A DNA stretch of 64,000 bases from Fervidobacterium sp. UBA5837 (GCA_002432805.1 DJGV01000008.1:1-64000); one strand, 5' to 3'; numbered from the stretch's first letter, positions 36,197 through 45,869 are shown. The notes: a model not told the origin generated them from the sequence alone. A program made the numbers and translations.

Positions 36197-36250
36197 AAAA
36201 GGCATCCATTTTTCTGTACTGATAGAAAAAATTGGATGCCTTTTCATTTT
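36197..36250 (+). terminator. Terminator after the ABC permease pair
   Basis: AAAAGGCATCCA (36197-36208) pairs with TGGATGCCTTTT (36233-36244), extended by ATTTTTCT/AGAAAAAAT inside the loop, and is followed by CATTTT. The A-rich left arm means it could also stop leftward transcription. Confidence 0.8.
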
Positions 36251-36355
36251 AGTAATATTTACTTAATCATCTTCTAATCTTTATTCTATTAACTATTAAA
36301 AGGAAAAGTGGTACGATTTATCTAAAGAAAGTACACACTACGAACTATGCAGATG

Positions 36356-36361
36356 TATAAT
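36356..36361 (+). promoter_or_regulatory. Candidate -10 for the MFS-like transporter gene
   Basis: TATAAT lies 47 bases before ATG 36409. TACACA at 36332-36337 is a weak -35 with 18-base spacing. Confidence 0.3.
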
Positions 36362-36408
36362 GACCCATAATTCAACTATTCGACAAATACGAAGAATGGG
36401 GGAAGTTA

Positions 36409-37671
36409 ATGGCTGATAATAGAACTCTGAAATTATCTGTGGCAGAAGGTGCTGTTTACACCCTTGCATTCAATGCTACACAAGGATTTGTCTATTCAAC
36501 ACTAGCAATGTACTACAACTTTGATCCAGTTCTGCTATCAGTTGTAGCAGTCTTACCATCGACTGCTCAGATAATTCAATTTTTTGCTCCACTCGTATAT
36601 AAATTCATCCCTTCAAAACACAAAGCAATCTATTGGTTTGCATTCATTGCGAGGACTTCTTTTATCTTGATACCAATTGCAATGTTATTGAATTTGAAGA
36701 ACAAATTAATAATTGCCATACCGTTTTTCATTTTCAGTATATTGAATAGTATCGTTGGAAGTCTATGGACATCTGCAATGAAAAATATCGTTTCGGAAGA
36801 ACGGAGAAGTAGTTATTTTGGATTTCGAAACACGATAGCGACATTTGCCGGGTTAATTGCATGGGTTTTCTATTCGATAGTACTTCAATATCTTCCAAGG
36901 GGAGTCGGTTTGTTGATAGTTTACTCTGTATCATCGGTTCTATTCATCGTAACTGTGTATTTATTGAAGTTGCACAATATACCGGAGACCAAAGTTGTTG
37001 AATATGGACTACTGATGCCGTTTAAATCTCTGAAAAATAGAAGGTTCAGAAAGTTTCTTGTGTTTGTATTCGTTTGGAACTTTGCCATACAATTTGCAGG
37101 ACCGTTCTTCAGCTATTTCGAAGTATCTCAGATAAAGGTACCATACTCGTTCCTTGGTATAGTAAATGTTATAAATTCTATATTTTCGATGTTTTTGTAT
37201 TCACTTTATGGCAAAGTTGCACCAAAGTTGGGCGAGAAAAACATGATAAAATTCGGGATCATCCTTGCTCTTGGTATCCCAATAATGTACTCGTTTATGA
37301 ATCCAAGCAATTACACTTGGCTTCTTGTAATCGATGTAATCATCTCAGCTGTCGCATGGAGTGCCATAAATTTGTGTTACTTTACTTTGTTGCTGAAGAT
37401 TTCAGATGAACCAAGTGAGATATACATTTCTATGCACGCTTTTGTTGCAGGTATTGCATCGTTGATTGCATCGTATGCTGGAGGTCTTGTTATGAACGCG
37501 CTTAAAGGCGTCAGTATATCGATATTCACTGGTTACAACATACTTTTCATGATTGCTTTCATCTTAAGGTTCGGTGCGCTCATATTATTTACACGATTAG
37601 ACCTTGGCGAGAGCCACAGGAATTTGAGATTCGTTGAAATTGGATATAGAATAATCACGAGAAGATTCTAA
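36409..37671 (+). CDS. Major facilitator superfamily-like transporter
   Basis: A 420-residue membrane protein with about 12 hydrophobic segments and a charged central loop (SLKNRRFRKF near residue 208) that divides two six-helix halves. The N-terminal half contains SSYFGFRNTIATFAG, which resembles an MFS loop. There is no signature giving the substrate. GGGGGAAGTTA precedes ATG 36409. It stands alone between a terminator and ribF. Confidence 0.75.
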   Translation: MADNRTLKLSVAEGAVYTLAFNATQGFVYSTLAMYYNFDPVLLSVVAVLPSTAQIIQFFAPLVYKFIPSKHKAIYWFAFIARTSFILIPIAMLLNLKNKLIIAIPFFIFSILNSIVGSLWTSAMKNIVSEERRSSYFGFRNTIATFAGLIAWVFYSIVLQYLPRGVGLLIVYSVSSVLFIVTVYLLKLHNIPETKVVEYGLLMPFKSLKNRRFRKFLVFVFVWNFAIQFAGPFFSYFEVSQIKVPYSFLGIVNVINSIFSMFLYSLYGKVAPKLGEKNMIKFGIILALGIPIMYSFMNPSNYTWLLVIDVIISAVAWSAINLCYFTLLLKISDEPSEIYISMHAFVAGIASLIASYAGGLVMNALKGVSISIFTGYNILFMIAFILRFGALILFTRLDLGESHRNLRFVEIGYRIITRRF

Positions 37672-37746
37672 GAAATTCTAAGAGATTCCAAGTATCTTAG
37701 CATTCACAAACTCCGGCAAATACAGCATGGATTGAGGTGTATATTG

Positions 37747-38613
37747 GTGTTCATAACTATCGGTGTTTTCGATGGAGTACATAAAGGTCATGTAAAAATA
37801 CTATCTAAGCTCAAGAAAATGAGTGAAGAACACGGTTCTAAACCAAGAATATATACAATATTGTATCCAATGGAGTATTACACGGGACAATTCGATGGCC
37901 TCATAGCGTCTATCGAAGATAGAATGGAATTATTATCGATATACGGTGAGACGAAGGTATTGGAACTCCCAAAGATAAGGGATATAGAACCGGAAGATTT
38001 CTTTGAAAAGATTTCCAAGAATGTTGAAGGTATCGTTGTGGGGCATGACTTCAAGTTTGGAAAGAATGGTAGAGGAAACATCGAAACTTTAAGGACGTTA
38101 TGTGCTTTAAAAGGCATTAAGATGAAAACTGTGGAACCTGTTGAGATAGATGGTGTTAGAGTTAGTAGTAGTTACATAAGAGAACTTATCAAGATGGGTA
38201 ACGTGGAGAAAGTACCGTATTTTCTTGGTAGAAACTATTCAATACATGGCACGGTATACAAAGACAAACAGATCGGTAGAAAATTAGGATTTCCAACGGC
38301 AAACATTCGTAGACCAGACCATTTCTTGGTAGATCCGGCTGTGGGTGTGTATTTCGTCAAAGTCTATGTGCCAGAAGAACATTACGGACTCATAAGTGTT
38401 GGTTATCGTCCTACAGTTGAAAAGGCCAAAAAAATAAAATATGAAGTATACATATTGGATTTTCAGGGAGATCTCTATGGTAAAGAGTTGAGAGTTGAAT
38501 TTCTTGAATATTTGAGACCTGAGATTCATTTTTCGACAATAAACGAATTGATAAAGCAGATGCAGGAAGATGAGAAAATTGCCCGGAGGTTGATAGAAAA
38601 ATATGATAGATGA
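37747..38613 (+). CDS. ribF: Bifunctional riboflavin kinase/FAD synthetase
   Basis: Makes FMN and FAD from riboflavin. The adenylyltransferase domain starts with GVFDGVHKGH at residues 6-15 and contains SSSYIRELI near 143. The riboflavin kinase domain (from about 160) carries GRKLGFPTANI. I chose GTG 37747, seven bases after GAGGTG (37734-37739); TTG 37744 is also possible. The length of 288 residues matches the family. It overlaps nth by 11 bases. FMN supply is relevant to Dus and Rnf in this window, but no regulatory link is visible. Confidence 0.93.
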   Translation: MFITIGVFDGVHKGHVKILSKLKKMSEEHGSKPRIYTILYPMEYYTGQFDGLIASIEDRMELLSIYGETKVLELPKIRDIEPEDFFEKISKNVEGIVVGHDFKFGKNGRGNIETLRTLCALKGIKMKTVEPVEIDGVRVSSSYIRELIKMGNVEKVPYFLGRNYSIHGTVYKDKQIGRKLGFPTANIRRPDHFLVDPAVGVYFVKVYVPEEHYGLISVGYRPTVEKAKKIKYEVYILDFQGDLYGKELRVEFLEYLRPEIHFSTINELIKQMQEDEKIARRLIEKYDR

Positions 38614-39271
38614 AGTATACACTTCAAGCAATATTGATTGTGCGAATTACAACGAATTGGCGCATCTAATAGTCGAAAGTTTTCCGAGACATCACGATGA
38701 GACAGACCCATTCCGGGTACTTATAACAACAGTTTTAAGCCAGAGGAGTAGGGATGAAAATACGGAGATTGCCTCAAGAAATTTATTTAGTAAGTACAAT
38801 TCTGCAGATGAATTGTCCAGAGCTAAACCACAAGATTTGTACGAATTAATAAAGCCTGCTGGACTGTACAACAGGAAAGCTGAAAAAATAGTGCAGATAG
38901 CTCAAATCATCCAAACACAACATGATGGTATGGTTCCAAATTCTGTAGATGAATTGACGAAATTGCCAGGTGTCGGTAGAAAGACAGCGAATATTGTTCT
39001 TTACGTGAGTTTTGGTATACCCGCATTAGCAGTTGATACGCACGTTCATAGAATCTCAAATAGGTTAGGATGGGTTAGAACAAAAATGCCAGAGCAAACA
39101 GAAGAGGCATTAAAAAAATTATTGGACCCCAACTTGTGGGGTCCAATAAATGGTTCTATGGTTGAATTTGGAAAGAATATATGTAAACCCATTGCGCCTA
39201 AGTGTGATAAATGCATCTTAAATAGTTGTTGCAAGTATTACTCAAGAATATCTAAGAAGAAAGATTGCTAA
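38603..39271 (+). CDS. nth: Endonuclease III (DNA glycosylase/AP lyase)
   Basis: Excises oxidised pyrimidines. The helix-hairpin-helix LPGVGRKTANIV carries the catalytic Lys near residue 121, the catalytic Asp is in AVDTHVHR near 139, and the C-terminal [4Fe-4S] cluster motif is C-x6-C-x2-C-x5-C near 193-209. The length of 222 residues is normal. ATG 38603 lies inside the ribF end with CCGGAGG upstream. Codons near 173-182 contain a perfect inverted repeat that reads as a terminator on the other strand. It ends 11 bases from the convergent fliD. Confidence 0.95.
   Translation: MIDEVYTSSNIDCANYNELAHLIVESFPRHHDETDPFRVLITTVLSQRSRDENTEIASRNLFSKYNSADELSRAKPQDLYELIKPAGLYNRKAEKIVQIAQIIQTQHDGMVPNSVDELTKLPGVGRKTANIVLYVSFGIPALAVDTHVHRISNRLGWVRTKMPEQTEEALKKLLDPNLWGPINGSMVEFGKNICKPIAPKCDKCILNSCCKYYSRISKKKDC
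39111..39147 (-). terminator. Terminator of the minus-strand operon, embedded in nth
   Basis: Read leftward, ATTGGACCCC (39147-39138) and GGGGTCCAAT (39130-39121) form a perfect 10-bp stem with a 7-base loop, followed by AATTTTTTTA. This is a textbook intrinsic terminator on the minus strand, 136 bases past the fliD stop and fully inside the coding sequence of nth. On the plus strand no U tract follows. Confidence 0.8.
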
Positions 39272-39282
39272 GGGACTTATTC

Positions 39283-41070
39283 TTATTTATTGGAAGAGGT
39301 TGCTTGACTTATAAAGCTACCTTGAACTGACAATTTCGACAATGCACTTTCTAATGATGAATACTTTGCCCATAGCATTTCTTCTCTTTTTTGCAAATAT
39401 TCTAACATAGATACCATTCTCTTCGATAACGTCCTCTTTTCCGATTCCATTCTTCCAGTCGTCCCAGCAATTTTATCTATATCTCCGCCAAACTTTGTCA
39501 AGTTATAGCTATATTCCTTTATCTGTACAGATAGTCCTTTACCTGTACTATCATTCTTACCAAAGAACGCCCAGACAGCATCGGCACCATTGTTTTCTAT
39601 AAATGATTTCAGCTTATCCTCATTAAGCGTTATCTTTCCTCTCATCGTGTTGTCGAAACTTCTGCCAACATCACCAGATGTAATACCTAAGTCAAGTAAC
39701 GTTTTCCCATCAACCTTTGTTGTAAGGAAAGATCTAAATTTATCGAATATTCTTCTAATCATGCTGTCGTTTTTCAAAAGACCTTGTATTTTTTCGTCTT
39801 CACTCATTTCATCTTCCGTTTTGTTCGTGACTTTACTTTCAGTCATTTTCGTATACAAAAAATCTGTTACTTCGTTCCATTTATTCACAAAATCTTTTAC
39901 ATTTTGCACTATCTTGTCTTTATCCGCGGAAACCGTAACTGTCGTAAATCCTGTTGAATTGAGATTCATCGTTAGTCCATTGAGTGTAATATCATTCGTG
40001 TTGGAAGTGATTTCTTGGGAATAACCATTCATCAATACAGTTGCTTTTGCAACATTTCCCAACGTAAAAGTCTGAACTGAAAAGCCCAATTTATCAAGCA
40101 AATTTTGATTAGTACTCGATACGTCTATCACATTGCTACCGGTTGTCTTACTTGTTAAAACAATTTTGCCACTTTTATCGTCATATATTGCATTGATGTC
40201 CTTTACCGAAGTATTTATTTTAGAAATAACAGTTGAAATGCTATCTGTTTCCTTCAAACTCACATTGGTACCATTTATCGTCAAAGTTTGATCGCCTGTT
40301 ACTCCGAGGTCCGAGAGGCTTTTGAGTGAGCTATATGCACCTACGTCTCCGCTACTTTCCAAAACGTAGTTATTGTTAGTATCTTTTCTAAGGTATGAAT
40401 CATTGAGCCTGAACAAGTACGTAAAATTCCCAGAAACGTCTGATATCTGGAATAGTTTGTCAGAAGATATACTTAATTTTCCATCTGTAAAACTCACGTC
40501 TGCAGTTGCATCAAGGCCTGAAAATTTGCCCTCGAGATCTGTCATCAACTGGTCGATTGTAGTATCAGTAGTTATGCCCATTTCAACTTCTGAACTACCA
40601 ACCTTTATCTTTATCGTAGAATTTGCAGGGGTATATCTGGTATTCATTTCAGATATGGCATTCGATACTGTGATTTCCTTGCCAATTTTATCTGTTTGGA
40701 GAACGCTATTCGATGCTATAGATTGTACATCAACCGAATAAACACCATCAGTTGCAGCAGCTGATGCAGTCGCAGTCAGAATATTCGATGAAGACGTCGC
40801 ACTTTTTGGGATGAGGTTTGATTGCAACGAAAAATCTGCTGAAAAATTGTACAGCTCTCTTATTTTGTCAGAAACTTGCCGATATGCTTTTTGAGTATTT
40901 GTATAGCTCACATATTTGTCATTGAGCCTTTGGAGTGGCAAAGATTCAATTTGCATGAGCTTATCAATTATCGATGCGGTATCAAGCCCACTGACAGTAC
41001 CACCAATTTGTATTTGCGAAGATTGCTGATAACGATAGTTGATATTGCTAGCAATCGAAGAAAGGTCCAT
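39283..41070 (-). CDS. fliD: Flagellar filament cap protein FliD (hook-associated protein 2)
   Basis: Caps the growing filament and helps flagellin fold. The N-terminal FliD signature GGTVSGLDTASIIDKLMQIE is at about residues 22-41, followed by coiled-coil D0/D1 segments. A Ser/Thr-rich central region gives the variable D2-D3 domains, and the C-terminal coiled coil ends near VQGSFIS. The length of 595 residues is within range. It lies six bases after flaG and is the last gene of the twelve-gene leftward run. Confidence 0.94.
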   Translation of the reverse strand: MDLSSIASNINYRYQQSSQIQIGGTVSGLDTASIIDKLMQIESLPLQRLNDKYVSYTNTQKAYRQVSDKIRELYNFSADFSLQSNLIPKSATSSSNILTATASAAATDGVYSVDVQSIASNSVLQTDKIGKEITVSNAISEMNTRYTPANSTIKIKVGSSEVEMGITTDTTIDQLMTDLEGKFSGLDATADVSFTDGKLSISSDKLFQISDVSGNFTYLFRLNDSYLRKDTNNNYVLESSGDVGAYSSLKSLSDLGVTGDQTLTINGTNVSLKETDSISTVISKINTSVKDINAIYDDKSGKIVLTSKTTGSNVIDVSSTNQNLLDKLGFSVQTFTLGNVAKATVLMNGYSQEITSNTNDITLNGLTMNLNSTGFTTVTVSADKDKIVQNVKDFVNKWNEVTDFLYTKMTESKVTNKTEDEMSEDEKIQGLLKNDSMIRRIFDKFRSFLTTKVDGKTLLDLGITSGDVGRSFDNTMRGKITLNEDKLKSFIENNGADAVWAFFGKNDSTGKGLSVQIKEYSYNLTKFGGDIDKIAGTTGRMESEKRTLSKRMVSMLEYLQKREEMLWAKYSSLESALSKLSVQGSFISQATSSNK

Positions 41071-41076
41071 GCACCA

Positions 41077-41457
41077 TCACACCCTTTCATCCATTAATAC
41101 ACCAAGTAACTCCTGTATATTCTTTGAAATCTTTACCACCATCTCCGGAGGAATCTGCCTTATGATTTCTCCGGTATCTGGGTCTTTGATCTTTATAACT
41201 ACTTTGTTTACGTCTCTATCGATCTTGAACTCCGCTTGTCCTTTAAAAATCTTCTTCAATTTATCCAAATTCTCCTTTAATACATCGACATCTTCATTCA
41301 GACTACCATCAATTTGAGGACGAAGTACTGATTGAGAGTTGTTACTATTGCTATTACTCTTTCCTGGAACCACCTCGGATTGTGGCGCATGTGATTCAGC
41401 CTTTGGAAACACTATGTTACCATTTGGAACAGTATTAATTCCTTTTACACCTTCCAT
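41077..41457 (-). CDS. flaG: FlaG family flagellar protein
   Basis: A 126-residue protein. The N-terminal half is low-complexity (Asn/Ser-rich near 35-42). The C-terminal half is the FlaG domain with KDPDTGEIIRQIPPE near residue 92. FlaG is thought to affect filament length, and it sits beside fliD in many bacteria, as here. ATG 41457 follows GGAGGGGTTGCC. Confidence 0.9.
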   Translation of the reverse strand: MEGVKGINTVPNGNIVFPKAESHAPQSEVVPGKSNSNSNNSQSVLRPQIDGSLNEDVDVLKENLDKLKKIFKGQAEFKIDRDVNKVVIKIKDPDTGEIIRQIPPEMVVKISKNIQELLGVLMDERV

Positions 41458-41493
41458 GGCAACCCCTCCAATTGTAACAAATTAGATCTCCCC

Positions 41494-41871
41494 TTATTTG
41501 TTATCGGAAGATTTTTGATTTTCTTTAATTGAATCTAAAAGTTGTCCAATCCTAACAGTCGCCTCTATTCCTCTATCTTCTTTGAATCTTATTTCGGGTG
41601 CTATGTACATCCTTATATTTTTTGCAACATAACTTCTGAAATATCCCTTCTTCTCTTCGAAATAATCTAAAACTTCTTTCCTTTTCTCATCGTTACCCAA
41701 AACGCTTACAAAGATATCGGCATACCTTTTATCTTTTGATACCTCTACTCTTGAGATAGTTATCAACGATTTCGTTGATTCTATGTAAGCATCTTTCATT
41801 GCCATCAATGCTTCCGACATGACCTTTCTAATTTCAGATTCAAGCATCTTTAGCTTATACTCCTGTTTCAC
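41494..41871 (-). CDS. rbfA: Ribosome-binding factor A
   Basis: A small KH-fold factor for 30S maturation. The N-terminal helix LESEIRKVMSEAL, the strand ITISRVEVSKDKRYADIFVSV and the C-terminal PEIRFKEDRGIEATVRI fit RbfA. I chose GTG 41871, six bases after GGAGGTG; an in-frame TTG at 41886 lies at the edge of that site. The length is 125 residues. It overlaps the HDOD gene by 17 bases. It sits apart from infB/truB, its usual neighbours. Confidence 0.9.
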   Translation of the reverse strand: MKQEYKLKMLESEIRKVMSEALMAMKDAYIESTKSLITISRVEVSKDKRYADIFVSVLGNDEKRKEVLDYFEEKKGYFRSYVAKNIRMYIAPEIRFKEDRGIEATVRIGQLLDSIKENQKSSDNK

Positions 41872-42718
41872 TTTTAACACCTCCAAAAATTAAGTCTTTT
41901 GATCTTTCGTAAACTCGCCCAAAATCGTTGTAAAACATTTTTAGTGAAGACGGTTTGATACCAAGTATTTGAAAAGCAATGGGATCTAGATATGAATTAC
42001 CGTACGACAGAGAAGCTCCAGGAATCAAAATATTTGAGTACAAATCAGCCAGATGTACGATGCAACACATCTCAATATATGGAGAATCAGGGTTGAGTGA
42101 CGGCTTCTGATGAAGGTAAGCAACATCTACGTATTCTTGAGGAAATTTCCAAATTCTCAAAAGCTCTGCACCAACCTCCGTGTGTGATTCAATACCCAAT
42201 TCATATTCTATTTTAAACATAGGGATTCCTAATTCTTTACTAGCCTTTGACAGCTCCAGGATATAAGTCGGGAATATCAAGTCTATTGCAAGTTTACCGA
42301 TATCATGCATAAGTCCTGCCAAAAAAACTTCTTCCTTATTCATAAATCCTATGTTTTTAGATATCTGTTCTGACAAGATGGACGTAAGCATAAAGTGAGA
42401 CCAAAGTTTATCGTGGTCTACGAAAGTAGTCTTTGAATGTAATGCTGAATACGTAAATACACTTAGTGCAAGGTTCCTAACAGTCTTAAAACCAACAATG
42501 ACAATTGCCTCGCTTAATTTCGTTATTCTTCGTGGTAAACCATAATAAGCAGAGTTGACCAATTTCAATATCTTTGTTGAGAGGCCAACATCCATGGATA
42601 TTACCTTTTCAAGTTCTTTTGCGTTTGTGTTTGGATTCGACGCCGTCGAAATAATCTGTTGTATCAATGCATCAGGCGTCGGAATCTCTGAGACAACATC
42701 GAGCAATTCTTTTATCAT
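41855..42718 (-). CDS. HDOD-domain signalling protein
   Basis: A 287-residue protein consisting of an HDOD domain. IPTPDALIQQI at about 12-22 and VGLSTKILKLVNSAYYGLP near 44-62 are typical. Unlike many HDOD proteins, it keeps an intact HD pair in LMHDIGK near residue 137, so hydrolase activity is conceivable. HDOD proteins often act in motility or c-di-GMP signalling. It lies between a histidine kinase and rbfA with GAGGAG upstream of ATG 42718. Confidence 0.88.
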   Translation of the reverse strand: MIKELLDVVSEIPTPDALIQQIISTASNPNTNAKELEKVISMDVGLSTKILKLVNSAYYGLPRRITKLSEAIVIVGFKTVRNLALSVFTYSALHSKTTFVDHDKLWSHFMLTSILSEQISKNIGFMNKEEVFLAGLMHDIGKLAIDLIFPTYILELSKASKELGIPMFKIEYELGIESHTEVGAELLRIWKFPQEYVDVAYLHQKPSLNPDSPYIEMCCIVHLADLYSNILIPGASLSYGNSYLDPIAFQILGIKPSSLKMFYNDFGRVYERSKDLIFGGVKSETGV

Positions 42719-42765
42719 AAAGGTCTCCTCAGACTGTTTACATGTAAAACATCATATTATTCATT

Positions 42766-44166
42766 TTATTCATTGGGTAGTTGCACGGTGACTCTTGTCC
42801 ATTTTCCCTCTTCAGACTCAACACTAATACTTCCATTATGCATTTCAATTATCTCTTTCACAATTGAAAGTCCCAATCCAGTACCGGGAATTGAATAAGT
42901 TAGGTCACTATCAACGCGATAAAATTTATCGAATATTTTATCTATTTTATCGGCTGGTATACCTACGCCATTGTCTTCAACTATTATCTTTACAAAGTCT
43001 CCATCATTTTCAATAGCTATCTTCACAACTCTCTCTTCTTTGCTTTTATCAGAGAATTTTATTGAATTGGTCAGTAAATTTGTTATAACTTGTTCAATTC
43101 TTTTTCTATCACAATTGATTTTCAAGTCTTGATCAATGTTGAATTCTATTTTCACATCGTATTGAGATGCAAGGTGACTAACTGTGGAAATGGAATCGCT
43201 TATCACATCGTGCACATTGACGGGTTCCTTCACAATTTTTAGCGTATGCGATTCAAGTTGTGAGAAGTCAAGTAAATCATTTAGTATGCCCTCCAATTTC
43301 AACGATTGGTTGTAGATCGTTTCTGAGAATTCTTTGAACTCCTCTTGCGTCATTGGAACATTTACGATCGTTTCTGTGTAAGCTTTAATTGCGGTTAAAG
43401 GTGTTCTAAGTTCATGAGATATGTTTGCAATGAAGTTAGTCTTTATCTTGTCAACCTCTCTTAGTTTCTGCACTTCTTTTTCAGATGTAATATTTCTAAC
43501 AGTTACAAGAGTTCTTTCTTCTCCTTGCAGCTGAATCTTTTTTACCGACATGCTGAAAAATGCGTTTGGTAATTCTATTTCGAAAAACTCTTCATTACTA
43601 TCGATTTTTGTTTCTATTTCTCGAAGTATGTCTGGGTAATTTTTAATTATCTCAGAACTCTTGACGTTTTGAAATTCTATCTCACCTTTGTAAAAAACTA
43701 TGATGCCATCACTGGAAAGATTGAGTACCGTCTCAGAATACTCCCTAGCATTATCTACGAAATCAAGCAATCTAAGATTTTCCAAAGTTAAGCCTGAGAG
43801 GTACGAAAGAAGTTGAAGATAGTCGATAACTTCTGCGGTTGGTTCCTCTGATGTGGTTAAAACGATTACAGACAGCAGTTTTACACCCTTGAAAATTGGA
43901 ATCAATCCAACATACCGGTTATCTACGGGCAAAAATGTCGGAGATAATCGATCTTCTATCCATGGAAGATAGTCTGTGAACCATTCCTCGTTTATAATTT
44001 GGTCTGTTGGCTCAGTGTAGAAGAGTGATGACTGAACTATAACATTGAGGGCTTCGTAGTCTACAACTTTTCGCATTATTTCGGCTATAGCTATGTACAG
44101 CGATTTCTCGTCGGTTACTTTTGAAATTTCCAGCATGTACTTCGATAATAGTTGTTGGACTTCCAT
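42766..44166 (-). CDS. Soluble sensor histidine kinase (GAF-like, PAS, HisKA, HATPase)
   Basis: A 466-residue kinase without membrane helices. The N-terminal 150 residues look GAF-like, followed by a PAS segment (about 160-225). The dimerisation/phosphorylation helix NISHELRTPLTAIK lies near residue 255, the N box is QVITNLLTNSIKFS, G1 DNGVGIP and G2 GTGLGLS. I chose ATG 44166 with AAGGTG eight bases upstream; GTG 44175 overlaps that site. No response regulator is adjacent, so it is an orphan kinase; its partner and signal are unknown. Confidence 0.9.
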   Translation of the reverse strand: MEVQQLLSKYMLEISKVTDEKSLYIAIAEIMRKVVDYEALNVIVQSSLFYTEPTDQIINEEWFTDYLPWIEDRLSPTFLPVDNRYVGLIPIFKGVKLLSVIVLTTSEEPTAEVIDYLQLLSYLSGLTLENLRLLDFVDNAREYSETVLNLSSDGIIVFYKGEIEFQNVKSSEIIKNYPDILREIETKIDSNEEFFEIELPNAFFSMSVKKIQLQGEERTLVTVRNITSEKEVQKLREVDKIKTNFIANISHELRTPLTAIKAYTETIVNVPMTQEEFKEFSETIYNQSLKLEGILNDLLDFSQLESHTLKIVKEPVNVHDVISDSISTVSHLASQYDVKIEFNIDQDLKINCDRKRIEQVITNLLTNSIKFSDKSKEERVVKIAIENDGDFVKIIVEDNGVGIPADKIDKIFDKFYRVDSDLTYSIPGTGLGLSIVKEIIEMHNGSISVESEEGKWTRVTVQLPNE

Positions 44167-44237
44167 TTTGATCACACCTTATCTGTGGAGTTTGAAGAAT
44201 CAAAACAATTATACCAAACCCGAGCCTTGCTATTTTG

Positions 44238-45866
44238 TTACATTCTTTCAAGCGCGCTTATTCCTATCAAATTCAATCCTTCTGACAATACTCGCCTCAC
44301 AGCAAACGCCAAATTAAGTCTTGCATTTGACAGTCGCATATTATCCGTGTCTACAATTTTGTTCTCAGCATAGTATTTGTGGAATAGTGATGCAAGTTTT
44401 TCAAGATAATCTGCCAAATAGTGCGGTGAAAGCTTTTCAGTTACCCTCTCCAATATCTCGTCAAAGAGTGATATTTGCTTTATAATTCGCATTTCACTTT
44501 CATTTTCCAACAATTCTATATTCTCACGGGGTATGAAATTTATACCTTTCGCCTTTGCGTTTTCAAAGAGGCTTGATATTCTTGCATGTGCATACTGAAC
44601 GTAAAACACTGGATTTTCATCTGTCTTCGATTTCGCCAACTCCAAGTCAAAATTCAGATGTGTGTTGACATCAACCATCGCAAAGAAATACCTTGCCGCA
44701 TCTTTTCCAACCTCGTCGATGAGCTCATCTAGTGTAACGAACTCACCAGCTCTAGTGCTCATTTTTACAATTTCATCTCCACGCTTCAATGTTACAAACT
44801 GGTGTAGAACAAACATCAGAAAATCTTCAGGGATGTCGAGAGCTTTCATCGCTGCATACATTCTTGGCAAATGACCGTGATGATCACTACCAAATATATC
44901 CACTGCGATATTGTATCCACGCTTGTATTTCTTGTAATGATACGCTATATCTGTCAAGAAGTACGTATAGCTACCGTCGTTTTTGATGAGTACCTTATCG
45001 TTGTCATTTACAAAGCGAGATGCCCTAAACCAAAGTGCCCCGTCTTCTTCGTAAACAAGTCCTTTGCTCTCCAGTATTGTGAGAACTTCTTTAACAGTAC
45101 CATCATTTACTAAGCTGCTTTCCTTAAAGACGTTATCAAAATTTGCTCCAATCTTCTCAAGCGTTGTATCGAACATCCTTGATATCTCATTGAGTGCATA
45201 ACTTTTAAATACGGATTCAACATCATCGTTCCATATCTTAAAATATTCATCATTGTGATCCGCTATTACATGTCGTGCAATGTCTACGACGTATTCTCCG
45301 TTATATCCGTCTTCCGGTATGGGTTCATCGTAACCGAGAAGCTGATTGTACCGTGCCCAGACTGATTTTGCCAGCAACCTAATTTGCCTACCAGCGTCGT
45401 TCAAGTACATCTCTTTTGTAACTTCCCACCCAGTGAATTTGAACACATTTCCCAAAACGTCACCGATAACAACTTGACGTCCATGACCGACCGTGAGTGG
45501 CCCTGTTGGATTGGCACTTCCGTATTCCATCAGAATACTGCCATGCCTTTTGAAATTCCACACACTGTACGGATTTTGTATGAACTTAGTCAAAAAATCT
45601 CTGTAGAATTCGTTTGAAACTTTGAAGTTTATGAATCCCGGTCCCGCGATTGTAACTTCTTTGAACATGCGATGACCCGAAAATTTCTCCACAAAATCTT
45701 TTGCAATCTCTTTAGGTGGCTTTTTAAAGTATTTCGCTCCTACAAGTGCAATGTTGGTTGAAAAATCACCAAATTGCTCTTCAGGTATCTCGACAACAAA
45801 ATCGTATTCATATCCAAATTCCATGAGATGACTTCTTAATATCCCTACAATTTCCTGCCTTATCAT
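44238..45866 (-). CDS. argS: Arginyl-tRNA synthetase
   Basis: A class I synthetase. The N-terminal Add-1 domain (about 1-100) is followed by the HIGH-equivalent in GSANPTGPLTVGHGR near residue 122 and the KMSKS-equivalent KMSTRAG near 364, which as in many ArgRS is not canonical. The DALR anticodon-binding domain closes the chain. The length is 542 residues. It starts three bases after the engB stop. Confidence 0.96.
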   Translation of the reverse strand: MIRQEIVGILRSHLMEFGYEYDFVVEIPEEQFGDFSTNIALVGAKYFKKPPKEIAKDFVEKFSGHRMFKEVTIAGPGFINFKVSNEFYRDFLTKFIQNPYSVWNFKRHGSILMEYGSANPTGPLTVGHGRQVVIGDVLGNVFKFTGWEVTKEMYLNDAGRQIRLLAKSVWARYNQLLGYDEPIPEDGYNGEYVVDIARHVIADHNDEYFKIWNDDVESVFKSYALNEISRMFDTTLEKIGANFDNVFKESSLVNDGTVKEVLTILESKGLVYEEDGALWFRASRFVNDNDKVLIKNDGSYTYFLTDIAYHYKKYKRGYNIAVDIFGSDHHGHLPRMYAAMKALDIPEDFLMFVLHQFVTLKRGDEIVKMSTRAGEFVTLDELIDEVGKDAARYFFAMVDVNTHLNFDLELAKSKTDENPVFYVQYAHARISSLFENAKAKGINFIPRENIELLENESEMRIIKQISLFDEILERVTEKLSPHYLADYLEKLASLFHKYYAENKIVDTDNMRLSNARLNLAFAVRRVLSEGLNLIGISALERM

Positions 45867-45869
45867 TGC

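Noticed and set aside
37678..37702. Hairpin between the MFS-like gene and ribF (CTAAGA/TCTTAG) as a terminator
   Set aside because: Only six A/T-rich pairs with a nine-plus-base loop and no T tract after it.
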